A stretch of 64,000 bases of DNA, from the NCBI RefSeq assembly GCF_025060755.1, contig NZ_JANYUY010000028.1, positions 35,049-99,048 on the forward strand. The letters are read 5' to 3'. The notes under the pieces are model-generated. The model was not told the DNA's origin, did no database searches, and saw only the letters and a list, made by a program, of their open reading frames with translations. Shown in pieces: positions 1 through 6,993 of the stretch. The DNA is from Paenibacillus doosanensis. GTDB taxonomy: Bacteria; Bacillota; Bacilli; Paenibacillales; NBRC-103111. A program made the translations under genes and the position numbers. Positions within the stretch are counted from its first letter, which is position 1; every line of letters starts with the position of its first letter.

Positions 1-2
1 GT

Positions 3-464
3 CCGGGCAATATTGCCGGCGGACTTACGACGATCGAGGAGAAATCTTTGGGCTGTATCAGCAAATGCGGCAATGCGCCGATCAAGGGTATCGTCGAATA
101 TGCGGAGCAGCTGCCTAAGCACGGACTGTACTTCATGGATTCCCCGGGAAATGATATCGAATGCGTATCCGGAATGGCCGCCGGCGGAGCTCATCTCGTC
201 TGCTTCACGACCGGCCGCGGGACGCCAACCGGCTCCGCAGTCATTCCTGTTATCAAAATTACCGGAAATAAACGGATGTTCGAGCGGATGAGCGATAATA
301 TGGATATCGACGTCAGCGATATGCTGGAAGGGACTTTGAGCCTCGAAGACGCGGGCAATCAAATCTGGGAAGAGATCAAAGCGGTTGCGAGCGGCAAGCT
401 GACGAAAGCGGAAGTGCTCGGCCATACCGAGTTCAGTATTAACCGGATCGGGCCTAGCTTGTAA
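3..464 (+). CDS. UxaA-family altronate/galactarate-type dehydratase, C-terminal part
   Basis: The gene enters from the left edge, so only its last 153 codons are present, in frame from base 3 to a TAA at 464. The fragment contains GNIAGGLTTIEEKSLG and ISKCGNAPI, followed by GNDIECVSGMAAGGAH and CFTTGRGTPTGSAVIPVIK. These are the well-conserved C-terminal segments of the UxaA/GarD hydro-lyase family, in which cysteines and neighbouring residues bind the metal used to dehydrate a sugar acid. Altronate gives 2-keto-3-deoxygluconate in hexuronate breakdown; galactarate or another aldonate are alternatives. A short-chain dehydrogenase gene follows after 74 bp, which fits a sugar-acid pathway. The family is secure; the exact substrate cannot be told from this fragment. 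Confidence 0.88.
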   Translation, partial: PGNIAGGLTTIEEKSLGCISKCGNAPIKGIVEYAEQLPKHGLYFMDSPGNDIECVSGMAAGGAHLVCFTTGRGTPTGSAVIPVIKITGNKRMFERMSDNMDIDVSDMLEGTLSLEDAGNQIWEEIKAVASGKLTKAEVLGHTEFSINRIGPSL

Positions 465-538
465 TCTATCCGGATGCGTCACATGACTGCGCTGAGCAGT
501 CCATAAGGTTGTATTCACGCGAAAGGGGATTCGTGAAG

Positions 539-1333
539 ATGGCAAGATTAAAAGATAAGGTAGCTCTGGTTACAGGCGGCAGTCGGGGAATCGGCGAAGC
601 GATTGCGATTCGTCTCGCGGAAGAAGGCGCGCACGTAGCCGTTAACTATACGTCGGACCGTTCGCGCGCATTGGCTGAGAAAGTCAAAGAGCAGATCGAG
701 GCGCTGGGCAGCAAAGCGATCGTCGTGCAAGCCGATGTGGGCAACAAGGCTCAAGTGGAAGCGATGTTCAAGCAAGTGGAGGAGCAGCTGGGCGACGTTG
801 AAATTTTGGTGAACAACGCGGGGATCGCTCCGTTCGAACCGTTTATGAAAGTAACGGAAGAAACATGGGACCGCACGTACGCTACGAATGTAAAGTCGAT
901 TTTCTTAAGCTCTCAGCTGGCTGCGAAGAAAATGATCGAGAAGCGCTACGGCAAAATCGTCAACGTCCTCTCTACGGCAAGCCTTGTCGTAACAAGTCCG
1001 GTCATCCCGCATTACCAGTCGTCTAAAGCCGCCGCGAACATGCTGACCAAAGGCATGGCTATCGAGCTGGGCAAATATAACATTAACGTCAATGCGGTAG
1101 GCCCGAGTACGGTCGACACCGATATGTGTACCGATTTCTTGGCCGATCCGGAAATTCGCGCCAAAGAGATCGAAGCGAATCCGATGAAACGTCTTGGAAC
1201 GGCCCGCCAAATCGGCGACGCCGTCGTATTTCTGGCTTCGGATGAGGCTATGCAGATCAACGGCCATTTGCTGATGGTTGACGGCGGCTTGACAGTCAAA
1301 GCGGCTCAGCCTGAAGATCATATGGAGCATTAA
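539..1333 (+). CDS. Short-chain dehydrogenase/reductase (SDR)
   Basis: A 264-residue classical SDR. The N-terminus has the Rossmann dinucleotide motif TGGSRGIGEA, followed by NNAGIAPF and the active-site pattern Y-Q-S-S-K (YxxxK) preceded by a serine-containing strand (NVLSTASL). A C-terminal GHLLMVDGG segment is typical of the family. It would be a cytoplasmic NAD(P)-dependent oxidoreductase acting on a sugar, sugar acid or oxoacyl substrate. The ATG at 539 is chosen because GAAAGGGGA sits about 10 bases upstream; a TTG at 509 would add ten atypical residues. It lies 74 bp after the dehydratase fragment with no terminator between them, so the two are probably co-transcribed for sugar-acid use. 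Substrate is not predictable from sequence. Confidence 0.9.
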   Translation: MARLKDKVALVTGGSRGIGEAIAIRLAEEGAHVAVNYTSDRSRALAEKVKEQIEALGSKAIVVQADVGNKAQVEAMFKQVEEQLGDVEILVNNAGIAPFEPFMKVTEETWDRTYATNVKSIFLSSQLAAKKMIEKRYGKIVNVLSTASLVVTSPVIPHYQSSKAAANMLTKGMAIELGKYNINVNAVGPSTVDTDMCTDFLADPEIRAKEIEANPMKRLGTARQIGDAVVFLASDEAMQINGHLLMVDGGLTVKAAQPEDHMEH

Positions 1334-1352
1334 TAAAAATAATCGCAGGCTC

Positions 1353-1388
1353 AAGCTTCTCGGGATTTAATCCGAGGGGCTTTTTTTC
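1353..1388 (+). terminator. Rho-independent terminator after the SDR gene
   Basis: AAGCTTCTCGG (1353-1363) pairs with CCGAGGGGCTT (1372-1382), an 11-bp stem with two G-T pairs, followed by a run of seven T residues. Confidence 0.88.
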
Positions 1389-1512
1389 GCTTACAGGGGC
1401 AGCTTCCAAATCAGGTCATTCCAACGTTATTATTAGCCGTACTTTGTACTTCTTTATTATACCGTCTTGAAAATGATATAATAAACAAGAAAGGAATGGA
1501 GTTGATTTTGCG

Positions 1513-2388
1513 ATGCAAGACATGCTTGATCCCCGTGTGGATATTATTTTTAAACGCATATTTGGCAGTGAGCATAACAAGGATGTGCTGCTGGCATTTT
1601 TGAACAGTACGTTTCGGGATGCCGGCGAGCCCCCGCTAACGGAGATTATCCTGCTGAATCCATATACGGAGCCAGACAGCCCCGATGATAAACAATCGAT
1701 TATGGATATCAAGGCCCGTACTGCACAAGGGGAGCTTTTGAACATTGAGATGCAGTTATTCAATCCATACCATATGGAGAAGCGAACTTTATTCTACTGG
1801 TCTGAGATGTACTACCATCAGATTCCGAAGGGCAGCAATTACACGAAGCTGAAAAAGTGCGTCACGATCAATATTCTGAATTATTCCAGCCTGCCGAATG
1901 ACCGTTACCACAGCGTATTCCATTTGCGAGAGGATCACACAGGGATTCCGCTTTTGGACGATATCGAGATTCATGTGATAGAGCTTACGAAGCTGGATCA
2001 ACAATTCGTTCCGCTGGACAGAGGTGGACTGGTCAATTGGCTGATGTTCCTGAAGGGTGCGGACAAATCCAACTGGGAGGTGTTGACGATGAATGAGCCG
2101 ATGTTGAAAAAGGCGATGGATACATTGGAATTTTTGAGTCAGGATGCGGCGGCAAGGATGGCTTACGACGCCCGTATGAAGGCGCTTAGCGATGAAAAAT
2201 CGCGGATTGAAGGGGCTTTGGAGGAAGGGCTGGCTATTGGAATAGAAAGAGGCATAGAAAAAGGCATAGAAAGAGGCAAAGCGGAAACGGCGCTCAAGCT
2301 TTTGGAGCTGGGAATCGATATTCAAACCATAGCCAAGGCGACGGGAATGTCGACAGAAGAGATCAGCACGCTCGGCTCTCTTAAATAA
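1513..2388 (+). CDS. Rpn-family PD-(D/E)XK nuclease (recombination-promoting nuclease/putative transposase)
   Basis: A 291-residue protein opening with LDPRVDIIFKRIFGSE, the hallmark start of the Rpn/YhgA-type family. The nuclease core is visible as IMDIKA followed by LLNIEMQ (residues about 57-78), giving the Asp and Glu-x-Gln of the PD-(D/E)XK fold. The C-terminus carries repeated GIE(R/K)GIE(R/K)G units and an ALKLLELGIDIQTIAKATG helical segment, the usual tail of this family. Family members have Mg-dependent DNA endonuclease activity and have been linked to RecA-independent recombination and to phage defence. It stands alone between two terminators. The start has AAAGGAATGGAG upstream, somewhat far from the ATG. 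Confidence 0.88.
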   Translation: MQDMLDPRVDIIFKRIFGSEHNKDVLLAFLNSTFRDAGEPPLTEIILLNPYTEPDSPDDKQSIMDIKARTAQGELLNIEMQLFNPYHMEKRTLFYWSEMYYHQIPKGSNYTKLKKCVTINILNYSSLPNDRYHSVFHLREDHTGIPLLDDIEIHVIELTKLDQQFVPLDRGGLVNWLMFLKGADKSNWEVLTMNEPMLKKAMDTLEFLSQDAAARMAYDARMKALSDEKSRIEGALEEGLAIGIERGIEKGIERGKAETALKLLELGIDIQTIAKATGMSTEEISTLGSLK

Positions 2389-2403
2389 ATGAAATATAAC
2401 AAG

Positions 2404-2434
2404 ACAGCCGCGCTGCAGGAGCCGGCTGTTTTTT
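2404..2434 (+). terminator. Terminator after the Rpn gene
   Basis: ACAGCCG (2404-2410) pairs with CGGCTGT (2423-2429), followed by six T residues. Confidence 0.85.
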
Positions 2435-2800
2435 GCGATATTGACGGAAAGGGATTGCAGCCCAAAAGCGGGACCAAAGAGGGAACGGTGGAGGAAAGGG
2501 CGAAATTTTACCCTCAACTCCCGCCTTATGTACCAACGCAAGTCTCGAATCAAATGCGCCGTAGGTATAAAGTACGGAAGTGATGTTAGGTTTTATCAGG
2601 AAAAGGGACATATTGTTAATAAATCAAACGGAGAAATCGACAATATTCGCTAAATTGCGACATAAATTCTAATAATCTCCTAATAATTGTCTTATACTTT
2701 TTAAAACTTTATCTCCTATAGTAGAACTATGATCAGCAACGATTCGTCAAAGGCAAAACGCAGCAGCCGTTAAAGATGCCGACCTTCATTGCCGAAAGTT
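2435..2800. other. Intergenic region upstream of the PilZ-like gene
   Basis: About 370 bp between the Rpn terminator and the PilZ-like ribosome site. It becomes AT-rich after 2600 and probably holds the promoter of the downstream gene, but no strong -35/-10 pair could be fixed. Short open frames here lack a convincing ribosome site or family resemblance and are not called. Confidence 0.5.
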
Positions 2801-2815
2801 TAGGAGGTGGTTTGT

Positions 2816-3409
2816 ATGAAAGACATCCAATTGCTTCACAAAGGTAAGGTGTACCAGGGCCAAGTCGGTTACGATCAGCATGGGCTCATGGAGGTTACGC
2901 TCCGGGAGGATCATGCTCTCATCAACGGAGAGATGGTGCTGTGCTTCGATAAAAGCAGCCGTCAATCGATGAGAATACTGAATCATTCCCAATCCAAGGT
3001 GCTCCTGGCTCCTGTCGACTCGGAATTGTTCCAAATAAAAGCAAGGCCGGAGTGTAAAGTCGAAGCCTGGTTAAATGAAGATAAGCCGGCGGTCAGCCCT
3101 TTTAGGCTGAACACATTTGCAACCATTAGCGAGGACTTCAAGACGACGGCCGTACGTATTACCGATGTGAGCCGGTACGGCCTCGGATTTGAGGTCGATG
3201 ATTTTTCCATCCGGATGCATTATGTTTACGACAGCATGTTGATTTGCGACGATGAGTGCATTCATCCGAAGCTTATTGTTCGCTACGCGCATATTATGGA
3301 ACGTACGATTCGTTACGGCGCGGAGATTCACGGCATTTCTCCCGAAGATTTGAACAAATTCCGCTATTACATCGCGATGGAGCAGTTCAAGCATCTGATG
3401 CTTGTATAA
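2816..3409 (+). CDS. PilZ-like domain protein with degenerate c-di-GMP motif
   Basis: A 197-residue soluble protein. The second half (about residues 95-190) reads as a PilZ domain: VRITDVSRYGLGFEV gives the conserved DxSxxG turn, and RYGAEIHGISPEDLNKFRYY is the typical final strand and helix. The canonical RxxxR that grips c-di-GMP before the first strand is not intact; the matching stretch is PFRLNTFATISED with a single arginine. The protein may therefore bind the messenger weakly or not at all. The first half has no motif I recognise. The ATG at 2816 is preceded by AGGAGG at 2802-2807, which decides the start over the upstream in-frame GTG. It stands alone and ends before a bidirectional terminator. 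Confidence 0.75.
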   Translation: MKDIQLLHKGKVYQGQVGYDQHGLMEVTLREDHALINGEMVLCFDKSSRQSMRILNHSQSKVLLAPVDSELFQIKARPECKVEAWLNEDKPAVSPFRLNTFATISEDFKTTAVRITDVSRYGLGFEVDDFSIRMHYVYDSMLICDDECIHPKLIVRYAHIMERTIRYGAEIHGISPEDLNKFRYYIAMEQFKHLMLV

Positions 3410-3466
3410 AATGGATTGTAAAAGGAGCGTGATTATCCATACGCGCGGCATACTACCCAGGCTGTT

Positions 3467-3503
3467 AAAAAATCAAGGGACTCGGCGGAGCTCTTGGTTT
3501 TTT
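3467..3503. terminator. Bidirectional terminator between the PilZ-like gene and the small reverse-strand gene
   Basis: AAAAAATCAAGGG (3467-3479) can pair with CTCTTGGTTTTTT (3491-3503), giving a T tract on either strand. It separates the convergent genes ending at 3409 and 3603. Confidence 0.75.
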
Positions 3504-3602
3504 GTGCGGCTGCGGGTCTCTGCCGATGACATGCGGCGAAGCAAAAAAATAGAGGGCGAAGAGGTGGCTCTGCTCTTTCCCCGCCCTGCTGCAGCTCCAT
3601 TT

Positions 3603-3797
3603 TCAGAGAGTGTGAATCGCTATAATCGATGTGATGGCAATATGAACAGTATTCCCCGTTCCGGACGCTACATTGTTTAAAACGACCGCGCCGTTTTGAC
3701 ATCCCCCATAGTTGCCGATATGAGAAACGCCGAAGGAATCAACTTGAATCAAGGTGCCTAAGCCGATTTGGGACAAAACGGATAGTATGGCGTACAT
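3603..3797 (-). CDS. Small GerP-like protein (hypothetical)
   Basis: A 64-residue gene on the reverse strand. It is accepted because GGGAGGTGA lies directly before its ATG and because a bidirectional terminator lies beyond its end. The protein is hydrophobic and glycine/valine-rich with no charged tail. The pattern LIQVDSFGVSHIGNYG resembles the short segment ending in an IG-D/N turn found in the small GerPB/PD/PE/PF spore germination and coat proteins, and its length is right for that group. The resemblance is weak, so a role in the spore coat is only a suggestion. No other gerP genes are nearby. Confidence 0.55.
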   Translation of the reverse strand: MYAILSVLSQIGLGTLIQVDSFGVSHIGNYGGCQNGAVVLNNVASGTGNTVHIAITSIIAIHTL

Positions 3798-4011
3798 ATT
3801 CTCACCTCCCCTGCTTTCTTTAATATAGAATATGCAAAACTATCAATATTTCCTGTGCTCCGATAGTAGACGCAATACTATTTTTAAAAACGGATTTCTC
3901 CATAGAACCGCAGCTAGCACAAGAATCCTTCACGTATGAATGGGACAAGCTAAGAATAGGGAAATTGGCAAGAAGCGGCATTTTCCTATACGAGCAGAGG
4001 ATGTGAGAAGA

Positions 4012-4263
4012 ATGAGCGAGCGTAAAGAACAAGATGAGCGTTCGGCCCGCAATCGGCCCGATCTCGCCGACGTTGACCCCGGAGTAACCGCCGGAGCTAT
4101 AGGCGGAGGCGTGGTAGGGGCGGTCGTAGGTTCCGTATTAGGGCCTGCCGGTGCGGTGGCGGGCGGTATTATCGGCGCTGCGGTAGGCAATCAAGCCGGT
4201 GAAGGCGCAGCAGATAACGAAGATGCCGGAAATCATAATGATGCGGGGGAGCGAGCCGATTAA
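4012..4263 (+). CDS. Small glycine-zipper protein
   Basis: An 83-residue protein with a charged N-terminus (MSERKEQDERSARNRP). A glycine-zipper follows at about residues 22-66 (GVTAGAIGGGVVGAVVG and GPAGAVAGGIIGAAVGNQAG), and the tail is acidic. Such zippers form two packed hydrophobic helices in membranes, so a membrane or spore-envelope location is likely. There is no signal peptide. An ATG at 3940 would add 24 basic residues but has no ribosome site that I can see; AGAGGATGTGAG precedes 4012 at a workable distance. Either start is possible. Function unknown. Confidence 0.6.
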   Translation: MSERKEQDERSARNRPDLADVDPGVTAGAIGGGVVGAVVGSVLGPAGAVAGGIIGAAVGNQAGEGAADNEDAGNHNDAGERAD

Positions 4264-4328
4264 CCGCTCGGGGCCGTTTGGTATCGAGGCGAATCAGACC
4301 GCCGGTATCCCGGTTCTTTGCTAAAAAG

Positions 4329-4372
4329 GAAACCATAGCTGCGCACAGCGTGTTGCGGCATGGTTTCTTTTG
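4329..4372 (+). terminator. Terminator after the glycine-zipper gene
   Basis: GAAACCAT (4329-4336) pairs with ATGGTTTC (4360-4367), with a partly paired GC-rich interior, followed by TTTT. Confidence 0.75.
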
Positions 4373-4448
4373 CCGTCAGACCGTTCAAAAAAATCCGCGG
4401 TTCGCAGATAAGTAGGTATTTACTTCCTTGAGAGGATAGTTTAAAATA

Positions 4449-4480
4449 TACGTAATAACATAATTACGTAAATACGTATT
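4449..4480. promoter_or_regulatory. Tandem palindromes, candidate operator of the winged-helix/GyrB-like gene
   Basis: TACGTAAT (4449-4456) and ATTACGTA (4463-4470) form a perfect 8-bp inverted repeat with a 6-bp spacer. Next to it lies a second perfect palindrome, AATACGTATT (4471-4480). Both share the core TACGTA and sit 70-100 bp before the gene encoding a winged-helix protein, the usual place for an autoregulatory site. The protein-site link is inferred. Confidence 0.5.
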
Positions 4481-4549
4481 TTTGTGATTATGTTCGTTTC
4501 GTAGTTCCTAAGCGTTTATTGAATCTATGAAGGGAGTGTGGTTCTCCAG

Positions 4550-5665
4550 ATGAACCGGGATTATGGTGCGGAGTTGGATGCGCTGAAAGCGCAAATGGCG
4601 GAGCTTGAAAGGCTTGTGCGAAGCATGGCCGGTGCGGAAGTGAAGTCTGCCGAGGCCGGAACAGCCGATAACCGGCAGAAGGAGCTGCTGGTGCAAGGGG
4701 GAGGCGGGGAAGCTGGCGCCATGTATTTCTCCGGCTACTACCGCAGCGGGGAGCAGACGGTGCGCTGCGAACCGCAGGAGAAAGCCTCGCGAGAATTGCT
4801 GGGGCTTAATAGGGGCAAGGCGGCCAAGGTGCTGGCTGCGCTCGGCCATAAGCAGAGGCTCGATCTGCTGCTGGAGCTATGGGATGAGGCTTTGACCGGC
4901 GCGGAGCTGGTAGAACGGCTGAATATGGGAACGACCGGGCAATTATACCATCATTTGAAGGCTTTGACCGGTGCGGATCTGCTTGTGCAGGAAGAACGGG
5001 GAGGCCGCTATACGATCCCGTCTCACCGCCGCTTTTCTATTTTGCTGCTGTTGTCCGCTATGTCGGATTTAATCGATACCAGCGATTATATCGCTATGAC
5101 CGAAGCGCGCGACGAAGCGCACAGCTATTTGGGTGCATCCAGCAAGGAAGGGTACGATCTCCATCAGCTTCTGTGGGCGGTCGTCAACAATTCGCTTGAA
5201 GAGCATGAGGCAGGCTACTGCAGCGAGGTCGGCATCTATTTACATGACGACGGCAGCGCGACCGTTGCGGATAACGGCCGGGGCATTCCGACTCGGTTGC
5301 TGCCGCAAACCGGTCAGCCTACGGTGCAGTCTATTTTGACGAAGATGGATATGTTCAGTCATTCCGCATCTTCGTTCGTAGCGCCCGGCGCGGAGAAAGG
5401 GATCGGCATCGCGGTTGTCAATGCGCTGTCGCATTCGTTGAGCGTGGAAATCCGCCGGGATGGGGGGATCTACCGGCAAGAATACCGGCACGGCATTCCG
5501 AGATCGGGGCTTATGACGGTCGGCGAGACGAATGATACCGGTACGAGCGTGACGTTTAAGCCCGAGCAGGAGCTGTTCGCCGGACGGTTCGATAAAGCGA
5601 AGATCGAAGCGCGTGCCGCAGAGCTGAGAGAGGCTTATCCCGGGCTGCGGATTCGCATTCAATAA
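4550..5665 (+). CDS. Winged-helix (ArsR-like) protein fused to a GyrB/ParE-like GHKL ATPase domain
   Basis: A 371-residue soluble protein in three parts. Residues 1-35 are a likely coiled coil. Residues about 88-160 form an ArsR-like winged helix (VLAALGHKQRLDLLLELW, then TTGQLYHHLKAL as recognition helix). Residues about 200-371 match the N-terminal ATPase domain of DNA gyrase B step by step: LLWAVVNNSLEEHEAGY, VADNGRGIPT, AVVNALSHSLSVEIRRDG, EYRHGIP and GETNDTGTSVTF. The Mg/ATP asparagine (N214), the adenine-binding aspartate (D241) and the late threonine (T332) are kept. The catalytic glutamate of gyrase (E42 in E. coli) is alanine here (A210). The protein probably binds ATP without normal hydrolysis. 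No transducer or topoisomerase domain follows. The ATG at 4550 has AGGGAG 13 bases upstream. It is probably an ATP-responsive transcription regulator. Confidence 0.8.
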   Translation: MNRDYGAELDALKAQMAELERLVRSMAGAEVKSAEAGTADNRQKELLVQGGGGEAGAMYFSGYYRSGEQTVRCEPQEKASRELLGLNRGKAAKVLAALGHKQRLDLLLELWDEALTGAELVERLNMGTTGQLYHHLKALTGADLLVQEERGGRYTIPSHRRFSILLLLSAMSDLIDTSDYIAMTEARDEAHSYLGASSKEGYDLHQLLWAVVNNSLEEHEAGYCSEVGIYLHDDGSATVADNGRGIPTRLLPQTGQPTVQSILTKMDMFSHSASSFVAPGAEKGIGIAVVNALSHSLSVEIRRDGGIYRQEYRHGIPRSGLMTVGETNDTGTSVTFKPEQELFAGRFDKAKIEARAAELREAYPGLRIRIQ

Positions 5666-5846
5666 CTTCTTTCCGTTACAAGGTCATATGGGGCAGCCGT
5701 ACCGAGAGCGTCCTGGAACGCGAGGATAGTTGAGTTGTTTCGCACTCGGACGGCCGCCTGTCTGGCCGGGGCCGCTCGCACGGAGGAGAACGGCTGAGGC
5801 TGTGAATTACGGCGGGGATGCGTTAAATAAATAAGGAGGCCGGATA

Positions 5847-6401
5847 ATGATTTACATAGCGTTGTTGCGAGGAATTAACGTCGGCGGCAAAAATAAGGTT
5901 AAAATGGCCGACTTGCGAACGATTTTGGAAGAGATGGGTCTAGGTCGGGTTCAAACTTATATTCAAAGCGGCAATGTTTTGTTTGAAGCCGATGAGGAAG
6001 AGGGGCCGCTGCGCCAGCGGCTGGAGCGCGAGCTGGAGGCGAGGCTCGGGTTCGCCGTCGCCGTCGTGGTAAGAACGCTGGATGAGTGGAAAAAGGTTGC
6101 CGCCGGGTGCCCGTTCTCGGATGAGGAAATTGCCGAAGCGGAGGCGGCGTCCGATGCGGAGAGTCTGTATGTTGCATTTATGCCTGAAGCGCCTTTGCCT
6201 GAAAAGGCAGAACGGCTGAGCGAATACAGGACCGACAACGATAAGTACCGCATCGACGGCCGCGACGTTTACCTTCTGTTCCGCTACAGCGTACGCGATT
6301 CCAAGCTGGCGATAAACCTGCACAAGCTGGACGTTCCGGTTACCGTGCGCAATTGGAAGACGGTCAATAAACTGCTGGCTTTAGGAACGGCGATGGCATA
6401 A
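5847..6401 (+). CDS. DUF1697 family protein
   Basis: A 184-residue protein beginning IALLRGINVGGKNKVKMADL and continuing TYIQSGNVLFEA. This is the diagnostic start of the DUF1697 family, and the length is normal. The family is widespread in soil bacteria; the biochemical role is not established. AAGGAGG lies just before the ATG. It stands alone: 180 bp without a gene precede it and about 590 bp follow. No membrane segment or signal peptide. Confidence 0.9.
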   Translation: MIYIALLRGINVGGKNKVKMADLRTILEEMGLGRVQTYIQSGNVLFEADEEEGPLRQRLERELEARLGFAVAVVVRTLDEWKKVAAGCPFSDEEIAEAEAASDAESLYVAFMPEAPLPEKAERLSEYRTDNDKYRIDGRDVYLLFRYSVRDSKLAINLHKLDVPVTVRNWKTVNKLLALGTAMA

Positions 6402-6468
6402 CGAGCGAGCGGATCGAACGTGCGCATCAATGATAATGGCGCTTAAGATCATCTTGAGGGGGCTAAAC

Positions 6469-6686
6469 TGTCGTTATCGACGCGTTCGACCGCGAGGCTG
6501 TCCTCGCGGCGGCAGAGGAAATACGGCCGGTCGCCGCCGTATCCGACATGGCGGAGCGGGTTTGCGCAAAGCTTGAAATGATGCGGGCCATTTTTTGGAG
6601 AGCCTCTCGGGTAAGTCCGGAGGCGCTCGAACTCTGCCGGCGGATTAAGCCGCTTCAAACGGACAATCGCACACTTCCCCGGTAGG
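6469..6686 (+). pseudogene. Possible remnant of a coding region (weak)
   Basis: An open frame without a start codon near its beginning reads VVIDAFDREAVLAAAEEIRP and then a helical, arginine-rich stretch to TAG at 6686. The opening phrase resembles the segment after the first Rossmann strands of NAD-dependent epimerases, but nothing else of that family is present. No ribosome site. It could be a decayed gene fragment or chance. Confidence 0.2.
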
Positions 6687-6703
6687 AAAAATTTTAATTT
6701 AAG

Positions 6704-6766
6704 TGTCGAAGCAGTGGATTTATTCAGATTCAGCGGTGTATAATCCTCTTAGCGAAGGATGTCGAA
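6704..6766 (+). promoter_or_regulatory. Promoter region of the SARP-type regulator with two 0A-box-like sites
   Basis: A consensus -10 TATAAT lies at 6739-6744; the -35 is weak. TGTCGAA, the core of the Spo0A binding box, occurs at 6704-6710 and again at 6760-6766, one on each side of the -10. A start near 6750 would place the structured element at 6784-6841 in the leader of the regulator mRNA. A 7-base match occurs by chance roughly once per 8 kb counting both strands, so the pair is suggestive only. Confidence 0.4.
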
Positions 6767-6783
6767 GTGCGGCGAAAAGTTAG

Positions 6784-6841
6784 ATCTAGCCGAAGCTGGA
6801 TGCGGACGGAATCACCTTCGAAGTATCGTTTCGTTTTGGGG
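6784..6841 (+). ncRNA. Structured leader element, copy 1 (candidate cis-acting RNA)
   Basis: ATCTAGC-CGAA-GCTGGAT forms a hairpin (6784-6801), followed by GCGGACGGAAT, a small CTTCGAAG hairpin and TTTTGGGG at 6834-6841. Copy 2 at 35783-35841 has the same order and almost the same spacing. The two share 18 identical bases (here 6795-6812). The hairpin is kept although the 5' arm differs (a G-U pair here is G-C there) and the loop differs. It does not match any riboswitch consensus I know. Here it precedes the response regulator gene at 6994. Confidence 0.45.
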
Positions 6842-6993
6842 CTTGTCACAATCTACACAGCAAAATACCGCGCAAATGTTTGGAATCGGTTCCAGTCTTT
6901 TTAACAACTCCGCCCCTTCAACGTTTCTGCAGACCGCTAATTTTGCTACGGCATGCGGTAAAAACGGTTTTTAACAAGGAGTGATTTCAGTTC

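Noticed and set aside
2389..2653. Short open frames after the Rpn gene
   Set aside because: They overlap the terminator, lack ribosome sites and have no recognisable pattern.
6784..6841. c-di-GMP, SAM or T-box riboswitch for the two-copy element
   Set aside because: None of the conserved sequence blocks of these classes as I know them (for example the T-box TGGNACC or the SAM-I core) is present.
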